Origin: JABHCC01 sp034658635
Lineage (GTDB): Bacteria > Bacteroidota > Bacteroidia > Bacteroidales > UBA12481
DNA: 64,000 nt
NCBI GenBank assembly: GCA_034658635.1
Contig: JAYEFL010000097.1
Coordinates: 1-64,000, forward strand
Direction of reading: 5' to 3'
The translations under genes and the position numbers were made by a program. The first letter of the stretch is position 1. Every line of letters starts with the position of its first letter. The notes below the pieces were generated by a model. The model made no database searches and was not told where the DNA came from. It saw only the letters and a program-made list of their open reading frames with translations. Below, one piece after another: positions 25,648-32,627 of the stretch.

Positions 25648-26550
25648 CTATGATCTTGGATGGAATCTATGAATGGTGTCTGTAAGATATTCGCGATTTA
25701 AATGCGTGTAAATCTCTGTGGTCAGGATAGATTCATGTCCAAGCATTTCCTGAACTGCACGTAAATCTGCACCACCTTCCACTAAATGTGTAGCAAATGA
25801 ATGACGAAATGTGTGTGGACTGATTGTTTTCTTTATTCCAGCTTCATCAGATAGTTTTCGAACGATTTGAAAGATCATACCCCTTGTTAATGATTTCCCA
25901 AATTTGTTGAGGAAGACAAGGTCCTCAAACCCCGGCTTAGGATGAGAATGCGGAAGATATTCCTGAATTAGGATTTTCAAGGATTTGTGTGCCATGCCTC
26001 CAAGTGGAATAAGTCGTTCTTTATGACCTTTTCCAATCATCTGAATATATCCATCTTTGAAGTGAATTTGCGATCTTAATAATCCTGTACATTCACTTAC
26101 TCTTAACCCACATCCGTATAATACTTCAATAATCACTTTATTTCTGAATCCAGCCGGAATACTTAGGTCTATTCTATTAATAATTGTTTCTATTTCTATT
26201 GCCGACAAAACTTCAGGCAAATGCCTGCCAATTTTTGGACCTTCTAGAAGGCTTGCTGGATTATGGCTGATAGTATTTTCTAATAAAAGGTATTTAAAGA
26301 AGGCTTTAATACCTGAAACAGTTCTGGCTTGAGATCTGACTGCCAGTCCTGCTTTATTCAAATCCCCTAGAAAATCCCTTAAGTGACTTAGTTCAATCAG
26401 CCTTATGTCAAATCCAGGAGTAGCTGATTCAAGGTAGGTCAACAATCGTCTGACATCTCTTTCGTAACTCTCATTGCTATTATCGGATAATCCTTTTTCC
26501 AATCTAAGATAGCTCATGAAAGGCTTTATGTATTGAGTATTATCAGACAT
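25648..26550 (-). CDS. xerD: Tyrosine recombinase, XerC/XerD type
   Basis: 300 aa, the length of chromosome-dimer resolvases. N-terminal SAM-like core-binding domain (FMSYLRLEKGLSDNSNESYE), then the catalytic domain. Active-site residues are Arg in GLRVSEC, Lys in GKGHKERLIPL, HxxR in HTFRHSFATHL, His in LGHESILTT and the Tyr nucleophile in EIYTHLN. It resembles XerD, which acts with FtsK at dif, and shows no sign of being an integrase (no neighbouring phage or element genes). Divergent from aroQ. Confidence 0.88.
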   Translation of the reverse strand: MSDNTQYIKPFMSYLRLEKGLSDNSNESYERDVRRLLTYLESATPGFDIRLIELSHLRDFLGDLNKAGLAVRSQARTVSGIKAFFKYLLLENTISHNPASLLEGPKIGRHLPEVLSAIEIETIINRIDLSIPAGFRNKVIIEVLYGCGLRVSECTGLLRSQIHFKDGYIQMIGKGHKERLIPLGGMAHKSLKILIQEYLPHSHPKPGFEDLVFLNKFGKSLTRGMIFQIVRKLSDEAGIKKTISPHTFRHSFATHLVEGGADLRAVQEMLGHESILTTEIYTHLNREYLTDTIHRFHPRS

Positions 26551-26596
26551 TGCACACGAATTATGCTATAAAAATAAGCTTTTATTCAGGTTTTCG

Positions 26597-26604
26597 TACT
26601 TTTG
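26597..26604 (+). promoter_or_regulatory. -7 box of the aroQ-pyk promoter
   Basis: TACTTTTG in the context TTCGTACTTTTGCA, an exact TAnnTTTG, 15 bp before the aroQ start codon. No clear -33 TTG. The predicted leader is about 10 nt. Confidence 0.6.
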
Positions 26605-26619
26605 CACAAAATCTGAAAT

Positions 26620-27051
26620 ATGAAAATTCTGATTCTTAATGGTCCAAATTTGAATCTTCTGGGGGAGCGGGAAGTGGATCTATACGGTAATAAATCATTT
26701 GAGGATTATCTTGAAGTTCTGAAAGAATATTTTACTGAAATCGAACAGGATTATTTTCAGTCAAACTGGGAGGGGGCATTAATAGACCAGCTGCATTCAG
26801 CACATAAAAATTATGATGGAATTGTTATTAATGCCGGTGGTTATACTCATACATCTGTGGCTATTGCAGACGCAATCAAAGCAATTAGCATTCCTGTTGT
26901 TGAAGTTCACATTACCAATATTTTGAACCGTGAGGAATTTCGAAAAACATCGCTTATCGCAGCTGCTTGTATAGGTAGTATCAGCGGATTTGGGTTTGAT
27001 TCATATCGTTTGGGTATCGAAAGTTTACGAATTTTATTTAAAAATATATGA
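26620..27051 (+). CDS. aroQ: 3-dehydroquinate dehydratase, type II
   Basis: Third step of the shikimate pathway. 143 aa. ILILNGPNLNLLGERE at the N-terminus, the catalytic Tyr in VDLYGNKSFED, the Asn/Ala-rich loop VINAGGYTHTSVAIADA, the His in VEVHITNI, and a closing SISGFGFDSYRLGIESL are all characteristic. It overlaps pyk by 4 bp (ATGA), so the two are translationally coupled. Confidence 0.97.
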   Translation: MKILILNGPNLNLLGEREVDLYGNKSFEDYLEVLKEYFTEIEQDYFQSNWEGALIDQLHSAHKNYDGIVINAGGYTHTSVAIADAIKAISIPVVEVHITNILNREEFRKTSLIAAACIGSISGFGFDSYRLGIESLRILFKNI

Positions 27052-28454
27052 AGCATACCAAGATAGTTGCTACCATTTCTGATCAGAGATGTGATATCCC
27101 ATTTTTAACTCAGCTGTATGAAGCTGGCATGAATGTCGTTAGAATAAATACAGCTCATCAGGATGTTGAGGGATCACTTAAAGTGATGAGGAATATCCGA
27201 AAGGTATCAGATAGTATTGCAATTCTGATAGATACCAAAGGTCCGGAAGTCAGAACTACTGTTGCAAGAGATCCTATTGAGGTAAAGATTGGAGATATTT
27301 ACAGCTTTATTGGAGATCCGGACAGACCTACTGTTCCTGGTCTTGTTAGTGTGAATTATTCTGGCTTTGTAAATGATGTTTCAGTTGGTAATAGAATTCT
27401 TATTGACGATGGTGATCTTGCTTTTGTTATTGTAGAAATAAAAGAGGATCAAATCATTGCTACTGCTGAAAATGATGGATGGATTAAGAGTAGAAAGAGT
27501 GTCAATCTGCCCGGTGTGTCACTTAACTTGCCATCCCTAAGTGAAAAGGATAAAGAGTATATTGAATTTGCAACACGACATGATGTAGCATTTATAGCTC
27601 ACTCATTTGTGAGAAGGAAGGAAGATTTATTAGCAATAAAGCAAATTCTGGGGCTTAATAAGTCGAAAGTCAAGATAATTGCAAAAATTGAAAATCAAGA
27701 AGGGGTTGATAATATTCAGGAAATTCTGGATCATTCATACGGTGTAATGATTGCACGAGGAGATCTGGGGATTGAAATTCCTGGAGAGCAAATACCAGTT
27801 ATTCAGAAAAAAATCATTGAGATTTGCCTCCGGCGAAAAAGACCAGTGATTGTGGCCACCCAGATGCTGCATTCTATGATTGATAACCCCCGCCCGACAA
27901 GAGCTGAGATATCAGACATTGCCAGTGCTATTTACAGTCATGCAGATGCTATTATGTTGAGTGGGGAAACTGCGTATGGCAAATACCCTGTTGAAGCCGT
28001 TCAAATGATGAGTAAAGTGGCTTTTGAGGTAGAATCTGAAAAAGAAGTGAGAGAATTCTCAATTACCTCTATTAACAATTCGATTGCAGCCTTTCTTGCG
28101 AATTCAGCATATCAGGCCTCTTTAGAATTGTCAAGTAAGGCAGTAATTGTAGATTCACAAACAGGACGAACAGCAAGATACTTGTCGGCATTCAGGAATA
28201 GAAATACTATCCATGCAGCCTGTTATTCAAAGCGAGTGATGAGAGAATTAGCTTTGTCTTTTGGAGTTTCTTCCTTCTACTTGAAACAAGAAAAAACAAC
28301 AGATGCCTTTAAACGCGCAGTTGTAACTTTCTTGACAGAAGAAAATAAACTGGAAATGGAGGATATGGTAATAATGGTTGGTGGAAGTTTTGGACCACGT
28401 AGAGGAGCTACCTTTTTAGAAATAGGTATAGTGAAAGATCTAATCAATATTTAA
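27048..28454 (+). CDS. pyk: Pyruvate kinase
   Basis: Converts phosphoenolpyruvate and ADP to pyruvate and ATP. 468 aa. A-domain motifs are KTKIVATISDQRCD-like N-terminus, IDTKGPEVRT, the Lys in IIAKIENQEGVDN, and the signature IARGDLGIEIPGEQIP, followed by VATQMLHSMIDNPRPTRAE. The N-terminal loop reads RINTAHQD where most enzymes have a Ser-His-Gly core, a change I expect to be lineage-typical. The 3' end overlaps the convergent amidohydrolase gene by 15 bp. Confidence 0.95.
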   Translation: MKHTKIVATISDQRCDIPFLTQLYEAGMNVVRINTAHQDVEGSLKVMRNIRKVSDSIAILIDTKGPEVRTTVARDPIEVKIGDIYSFIGDPDRPTVPGLVSVNYSGFVNDVSVGNRILIDDGDLAFVIVEIKEDQIIATAENDGWIKSRKSVNLPGVSLNLPSLSEKDKEYIEFATRHDVAFIAHSFVRRKEDLLAIKQILGLNKSKVKIIAKIENQEGVDNIQEILDHSYGVMIARGDLGIEIPGEQIPVIQKKIIEICLRRKRPVIVATQMLHSMIDNPRPTRAEISDIASAIYSHADAIMLSGETAYGKYPVEAVQMMSKVAFEVESEKEVREFSITSINNSIAAFLANSAYQASLELSSKAVIVDSQTGRTARYLSAFRNRNTIHAACYSKRVMRELALSFGVSSFYLKQEKTTDAFKRAVVTFLTEENKLEMEDMVIMVGGSFGPRRGATFLEIGIVKDLINI

Positions 28455-29750
28455 TTTTCTGGCAAATTCCAGAGCTTCATAGATAATTCTTTCTTCGTCG
28501 ACATTCAATACTACGCGATCTTTCATTATGAATTTTCCGTTGACCATCAAGTGCCTGACATCATTTTCATGCATTGAATAAACTATTTGAGCATAAGGAT
28601 CATAGAGTGGTTGCATGTGTGGGGAATCTGTATCAATAAACTGAAGGTCAGCAAATTTACCTATTTCAATTGAGCCTAAATCATTATTCATCCTATATGC
28701 TTTCGCTCCATTAGAAGTTGCAATCTTTAAAGCTGTTTTTGCATTTAAAATGGTTGAATCATTATGAACCAGCTTTTGAATCTTTATCATCATCTGCATG
28801 TCACTAAGTAAGCTCATATTATTGTTACTTGCAGCTCCGTCTGTTCCCAGCCCAAGACATATCTCAGACTTTAACAGGTCTGGTACCATAGTTATTCCAG
28901 AAGCCAGCTGCATGTTGCTGTTTGGCAAAGTGATAACAGAAGTCTTTTTCTCTTTGAGAATTTCGATGTCATGAGCTGACAGATGAATGCAGTGATAGCA
29001 AATTGTATGATAATCAAAGAACCCTAAATCAGCAAGGTATTCAACCGGCGATTTACCACGGGCTTTCATACTATCTGTAACTTCCTGACTTGTTTCAGAA
29101 ACATGGATTGTTGCCGGAATCTTGAGATCCATACTGACTTCTGAAATTGAGCTTAACACAGAAGATGAACATGTATATGGCGCATGTGCTGATATTGAAA
29201 CAGATACCAATGATTCAGATTTGTAATTTTGGTAAAGATCTCGTGTATATTTAAGGCCTTCTGATGGACTTATTGAATTTGGCGTAGGGAAATCCAGGAT
29301 GGCTTCACCCAAGATGCATCTCATGCCTAATTCAATGCTGGCCTTTGCTACCTCCTCTTCAAAGAAATACATGTCGGCAAAAAGATTGGTGCCGGAACGG
29401 ATCATCTCAATGCCAGAAATTAATGTTCCCAGGTGCACATTCTTAGCATTAATGTATTTCTTCTCTGCAGGCCAAATATGATTATTTAGCCAGGTCATAA
29501 GTGGAACATCATTGCTTAATCCCCTGAACAACGACATTGCAGCATGATTATGTCCGTTAAAGAAAGGTGGTAACAGAATCATGCGACTGGCATCTACAAT
29601 TGTTCTGGCTTCTACTGGTGTCAGATGATCGATGGAACCAATATGCTCTATCCTTCCATTCTTGATTAAAATATTGGTATTGAGATATTCAGTGAAATTC
29701 GCATCCATCGTCAGAACATGGGCATTCTTAATCCACACATCGTATTTCAT
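28440..29750 (-). CDS. mtaD: Amidohydrolase, 5-methylthioadenosine/S-adenosylhomocysteine deaminase-like
   Basis: 436 aa metal-dependent hydrolase of the MtaD/TrzN/SsnA group. MtaD enzymes deaminate 5-methylthioadenosine and S-adenosylhomocysteine. Metal and catalytic residues appear in order: FNGHNHAAMSLFRGL, SAHAPYTCSS, HVSETSQE, YHCIHLS and GLGTDGAASNNN. The N-terminal IWPAEKKYI and EMIRSGTNLFADMYF match MtaD closely. It has its own promoter inside the duplicated 112-nt region (copy B), shared with the rhodanese-like gene. A tandem paralogue lies upstream. Other purine-like substrates cannot be excluded, so the symbol is tentative. Confidence 0.8.
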   Translation of the reverse strand: MKYDVWIKNAHVLTMDANFTEYLNTNILIKNGRIEHIGSIDHLTPVEARTIVDASRMILLPPFFNGHNHAAMSLFRGLSNDVPLMTWLNNHIWPAEKKYINAKNVHLGTLISGIEMIRSGTNLFADMYFFEEEVAKASIELGMRCILGEAILDFPTPNSISPSEGLKYTRDLYQNYKSESLVSVSISAHAPYTCSSSVLSSISEVSMDLKIPATIHVSETSQEVTDSMKARGKSPVEYLADLGFFDYHTICYHCIHLSAHDIEILKEKKTSVITLPNSNMQLASGITMVPDLLKSEICLGLGTDGAASNNNMSLLSDMQMMIKIQKLVHNDSTILNAKTALKIATSNGAKAYRMNNDLGSIEIGKFADLQFIDTDSPHMQPLYDPYAQIVYSMHENDVRHLMVNGKFIMKDRVVLNVDEERIIYEALEFARKLNID

Positions 29751-29770
29751 CCGTGTATATTTATTTTAAA

Positions 29771-29850
29771 TTGTCGTATGTAGCTCACATAACAAAAATA
29801 ATCATCCGCGTGTGCGTCAAATTAGTTTTCCTTTTGTCATGTTCGGTTCA
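29771..29850 (-). repeat. Regulatory repeat copy B (80 bp, 79/80 identical to 6344-6423)
   Basis: Minus-strand copy of the 80-bp block described at 6344-6423. It begins 12 nt after the stop codon of the upstream amidohydrolase and ends 20 nt before the start codon of the downstream one, exactly the distances of copy A. Flanking bases are less alike: 15 of 20 on the gene side and about 4 of 12 on the far side. Confidence 0.95.
29793..29821 (-). promoter_or_regulatory. Bacteroidota promoter of the MtaD-like gene
   Basis: Minus-strand TTTG (29818-29821), 17 nt, TATTTTTG (29793-29800). Same promoter and same TATGT-GAGCT-ACATA dyad as in front of the rhodanese-like gene. It gives the second amidohydrolase a transcription start independent of its upstream paralogue. 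Confidence 0.75.
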
Positions 29851-29862
29851 TAAGTGTTGAAT

Positions 29863-31194
29863 TCATGATCGTTCTAGCATAAAATCAGCAATTTCCACAC
29901 CTTTTTTCCGACAGTCATTTAGTATTTTTTCTTCGTCTAAGCATAATACGTTCCTGTCTTTCATAAGAATCCTTCCATTTACAATCAGTCCGGTAACATC
30001 ATCTGAATGGGCACTGTAAACCAAGGTTGATATTATATCGTAAGTAGGTATATTATGCATTCCTGTCAAGTCAATGATTTGTAGATCTGCTTTATAGCCC
30101 TCAGTGATTTGACCCATTCGCTGGTGTCTGTAAATTCTGTATCCATTGGTTGTTGCCATTCTTAATGCCTGTGGTGCAGGAATTAAAGAGGCATCTTTAT
30201 GAATGACTTTATGCAATTTTGCCAGGGTCTGCATTTCGCGCATCATGCTTAAATTATTATTGCTGGCCGCACTGTCTGTCCCCAGTCCAATTTCCATATT
30301 CTGCTCCAACAAGGAAGGAACACGGCAAACACCGCTCCCGAGGACCATGTTACTGTGTGGGTTATGAATTACAGGAATCTGGTTATCCTTCAGTATCTTA
30401 ATGTCTGAGTCAGTCAGATGAACACCATGCACAAGTATGAAATCTGTTTCGAGAATTCCTGTGGATTCTATAAGCTGAACAGGAGTTTTACCGTATGTCT
30501 TTAGTGACCAATCAACTTCTTTTTTGGTTTCAGCGATATGGCTGGTTGATATAATTCCCCATTCCTTAGCTCGTTTTGAAGTTTCCCTGAAAAGTTCGGG
30601 AGTAGAAGTGAAGGGGGCATGAATTGCCATATAAATATGAATCAGGTCAGAATCATAATATTCTTCCAGCAAAGATTCAATATAATTATATCCATCTTCA
30701 GGTGTTTGACAAGATTGTGTTGGAGAGCTGAATAAAGCTTCACCGATATAGGCTCTTAATCCTGCTTCTTCAAATGCTTTTCCTACAGCTTTGGTATGGA
30801 AGTCCATGGTGGCTACAGCACCAGTTCCTGACCTTATCATTTCCAGAATTGATAATTGGGAACCTAAATAAACCATCTCAGGATCGCAAAACTCTTTCTC
30901 CAAAGGCCAAATGACTTTTTGAAGCCAATCCTGCAAAGACATGTCTACACCCAGACCTCTGTATAATGATAAGCTGGGGTGGGTGTGCTGGTTGTAAAAA
31001 GGAGGTAATACTACCGATGTTTTTCCATCGATATACTCAGTTGCATCATACTGTTCTCGACTCAATCTGGGCCCTACGTACAGAAAATCATGATCTTTGA
31101 TCAATATTGTTCCATCCTCAATTTGAGTCTTAGATTCATCAAGACGTAAAATATATCCGGCATCGATAGCTATATCGGCTTTGAAAAATTCCAT
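29863..31194 (-). CDS. Amidohydrolase paralogue, MtaD/SsnA-like
   Basis: 443 aa, clearly paralogous to the neighbouring 28440-29750 product. Motifs in order are YNQHTHPSLSLYRGLG, IWPLEKEF, EMIRSGTGAVATMDFH, IHAPFTSTPE, HIAETKKE, LVHGVHLTDSD and GLGTDSAASNNN. The metal-binding His and Asp residues are kept. The substrate may differ from that of the partner, since the pocket text after the ADMYF position is changed to ATMDF. The start codon lies 5 bp after the stop of the amidase remnant, so an amidase-amidohydrolase operon once existed here. Confidence 0.82.
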   Translation of the reverse strand: MEFFKADIAIDAGYILRLDESKTQIEDGTILIKDHDFLYVGPRLSREQYDATEYIDGKTSVVLPPFYNQHTHPSLSLYRGLGVDMSLQDWLQKVIWPLEKEFCDPEMVYLGSQLSILEMIRSGTGAVATMDFHTKAVGKAFEEAGLRAYIGEALFSSPTQSCQTPEDGYNYIESLLEEYYDSDLIHIYMAIHAPFTSTPELFRETSKRAKEWGIISTSHIAETKKEVDWSLKTYGKTPVQLIESTGILETDFILVHGVHLTDSDIKILKDNQIPVIHNPHSNMVLGSGVCRVPSLLEQNMEIGLGTDSAASNNNLSMMREMQTLAKLHKVIHKDASLIPAPQALRMATTNGYRIYRHQRMGQITEGYKADLQIIDLTGMHNIPTYDIISTLVYSAHSDDVTGLIVNGRILMKDRNVLCLDEEKILNDCRKKGVEIADFMLERS

Positions 31195-31199
31195 ACCTT

Positions 31200-31442
31200 T
31201 TAGTCAAATTTTGGCGGCCGACGCAAATGTAGCTTAGTTTGATCCTGATACAACTGTCCGGCTGCACAAAGTAAACCTTCTTGGAAGTGATTTCCAAGAA
31301 GGGTAATAGATATTGGATTCGACTTTTTATCAAAACCAGTTGGCAGAAGCAGGGCAGGGTGACCAGTCAGATTGGTCATGGTCAATTGATTGCCAGTATA
31401 GCTGGGTGTGGTAATGAAATCATATTGAGAAAATGCATTTTT
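31200..31442 (-). pseudogene. C-terminal remnant of an amidase (GatA-like amidase signature family)
   Basis: An open stretch of 80 codons that reads as the last part of an amidase: YDFITTPSYTGNQL, TMTNLTGHPALLLPTGF, PISITLLGNHFQEGLL and a closing DQTKLHLRRPP. The catalytic Ser-Ser-Lys region, about 400 residues further upstream in intact enzymes, is gone. An in-frame TGA at 31443-31445 and the stop of the HupE-like gene at 31448 lie directly at the break, so a deletion joined the two. A later ATG (31385) could give a 61-residue peptide, but it would not be functional as an amidase. Confidence 0.85.
31276..31302. repeat. Perfect 11-bp inverted repeat inside the amidase remnant
   Basis: CCTTCTTGGAA, five-base loop GTGAT, TTCCAAGAAGG. 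A stable hairpin within coding text for LGNHFQEGLL. It could be chance coding sequence, or act as a transcription barrier between HupE and the amidohydrolase. There is no T-run. Confidence 0.6.
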
Positions 31443-31447
31443 TCATG

Positions 31448-32032
31448 TCAAAAAGGTAAGCGTTCAAAAATAAGTATCAGAGAGACACCAAGACCAGCTC
31501 CTGAAAAAACCAGGTTCCACTCCCTCTGTCTTGTCTGAAAAAGATTTATGAATATCATTCCTAGTATTAAGAAACATGCAACAATCATAAGCTGACCAAT
31601 TTCAATGCCCAGATTAAATGAGAATAATGGGCCGGCAAGTTGTTTTTCAGAGCTAAGCAAAGCTCTTAAGTAGTTGGAAAATCCTAATCCATGTATCAAA
31701 CCGAAAAATAACGCCATTAAATACTTGAATTTATGATGAATGCCAGAAAAGCTCTCTTTCCGTTGTGTGATATTGGCAATTGCTGTAAAGAATATTGTTA
31801 CTGGAATCATAAACTCAATCCATTCACCCGCAATGTTTATTACATCAAATGTTGCCAGGATAAGAGTGATGGAATGACCAGCAGTAAAGGCAGTGATAAG
31901 AATCAGAATCTTTTTCCAGTCGCTGATCATATATACAGCACATAGTGTAATAATGAATAAAATATGATCATAGCCTTTAAAATCAGCTATGTGAGTCAGT
32001 CCAAGATTGAAGTACATATGGAAAGTGCTCAT
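31448..32032 (-). CDS. HupE/UreJ-like membrane protein
   Basis: 194 aa with about six membrane segments. The histidine motifs GYDHILFIITL (near residue 20), TAGHSITLILA and GLIHGLGFSNY are those of the HupE/UreJ group, some members of which move nickel or cobalt. Such proteins with no hydrogenase or urease genes nearby are common in Bacteroidota, often beside DUF6702, as here. Transport of a metal is therefore only a possibility. Divergent from the DUF6702 gene with 60 bp between. Confidence 0.85.
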   Translation of the reverse strand: MSTFHMYFNLGLTHIADFKGYDHILFIITLCAVYMISDWKKILILITAFTAGHSITLILATFDVINIAGEWIEFMIPVTIFFTAIANITQRKESFSGIHHKFKYLMALFFGLIHGLGFSNYLRALLSSEKQLAGPLFSFNLGIEIGQLMIVACFLILGMIFINLFQTRQREWNLVFSGAGLGVSLILIFERLPF

Positions 32033-32092
32033 TTGGTAAGTATTTAGGCTCTAAAAATATTAATTTTGTTTTGGAATCATTAATCTACTGGC

Positions 32093-32587
32093 TTGAAATA
32101 TCTTTTTTTATTTCTGACTGCTACACTTCTTATGGCTTTTCATCCATTGCATCTGAGTATGGTCAGCCTTGATTGCAATCAGGAAGAGGAAAAATGTATA
32201 GTGTCAGTAAAAGTTTTTTCAGATGACTTTGCTGCAATTTTAAGAAAAAGATATGGTTCAACGCTCCTGAAGGGAAGAGATACTTTACGTTTGGCAGATT
32301 CTGTGGTTTTTAATATGTATGTCAGTGATAACTTAAAGATTAGCTTAAATGGGAAGCCTGTATCTATGAGTAGATGGATAATAGATTCAGTTAAAAATAA
32401 TTACGAGGCAAGCTGGTTATATTATTCTTTTGATTTTGGAGTAGAATTACAGGAAGTCTCGGTCAGAAACACTATCTTTTTCGAGTCGTTCAATGATCAG
32501 AAGAATCTGATGGTAATTGGAAATGGAGAAAAGGAGAAGGCATTACAATTTACTCGCAGAAAACCAGTCTTTACCATTCGGTTCTGA
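32093..32587 (+). CDS. DUF6702 family secreted protein
   Basis: 164 aa. N-terminal signal peptide (YLFLFLTATLLMAFHPLHLS) leading into a conserved HPLHLSMVSLDCNQEEEKCIVSVKVF-type start, typical of DUF6702. The start is TTG: an in-frame TAA lies three codons upstream, and the next ATG would remove the signal peptide. Function unknown. Proteins of this family regularly neighbour HupE-like genes. Confidence 0.82.
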   Translation: MKYLFLFLTATLLMAFHPLHLSMVSLDCNQEEEKCIVSVKVFSDDFAAILRKRYGSTLLKGRDTLRLADSVVFNMYVSDNLKISLNGKPVSMSRWIIDSVKNNYEASWLYYSFDFGVELQEVSVRNTIFFESFNDQKNLMVIGNGEKEKALQFTRRKPVFTIRF

Positions 32588-32627
32588 TTCTTTGGTTCAG
32601 TTTTTGTTCGGGATGAAGATATTTTAA

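Noticed and set aside
25648..26550. Tyrosine recombinase as the integrase of a mobile element
   Set aside because: Length and motifs fit XerD, it lies among housekeeping genes, and no att-like repeats or element genes were seen.
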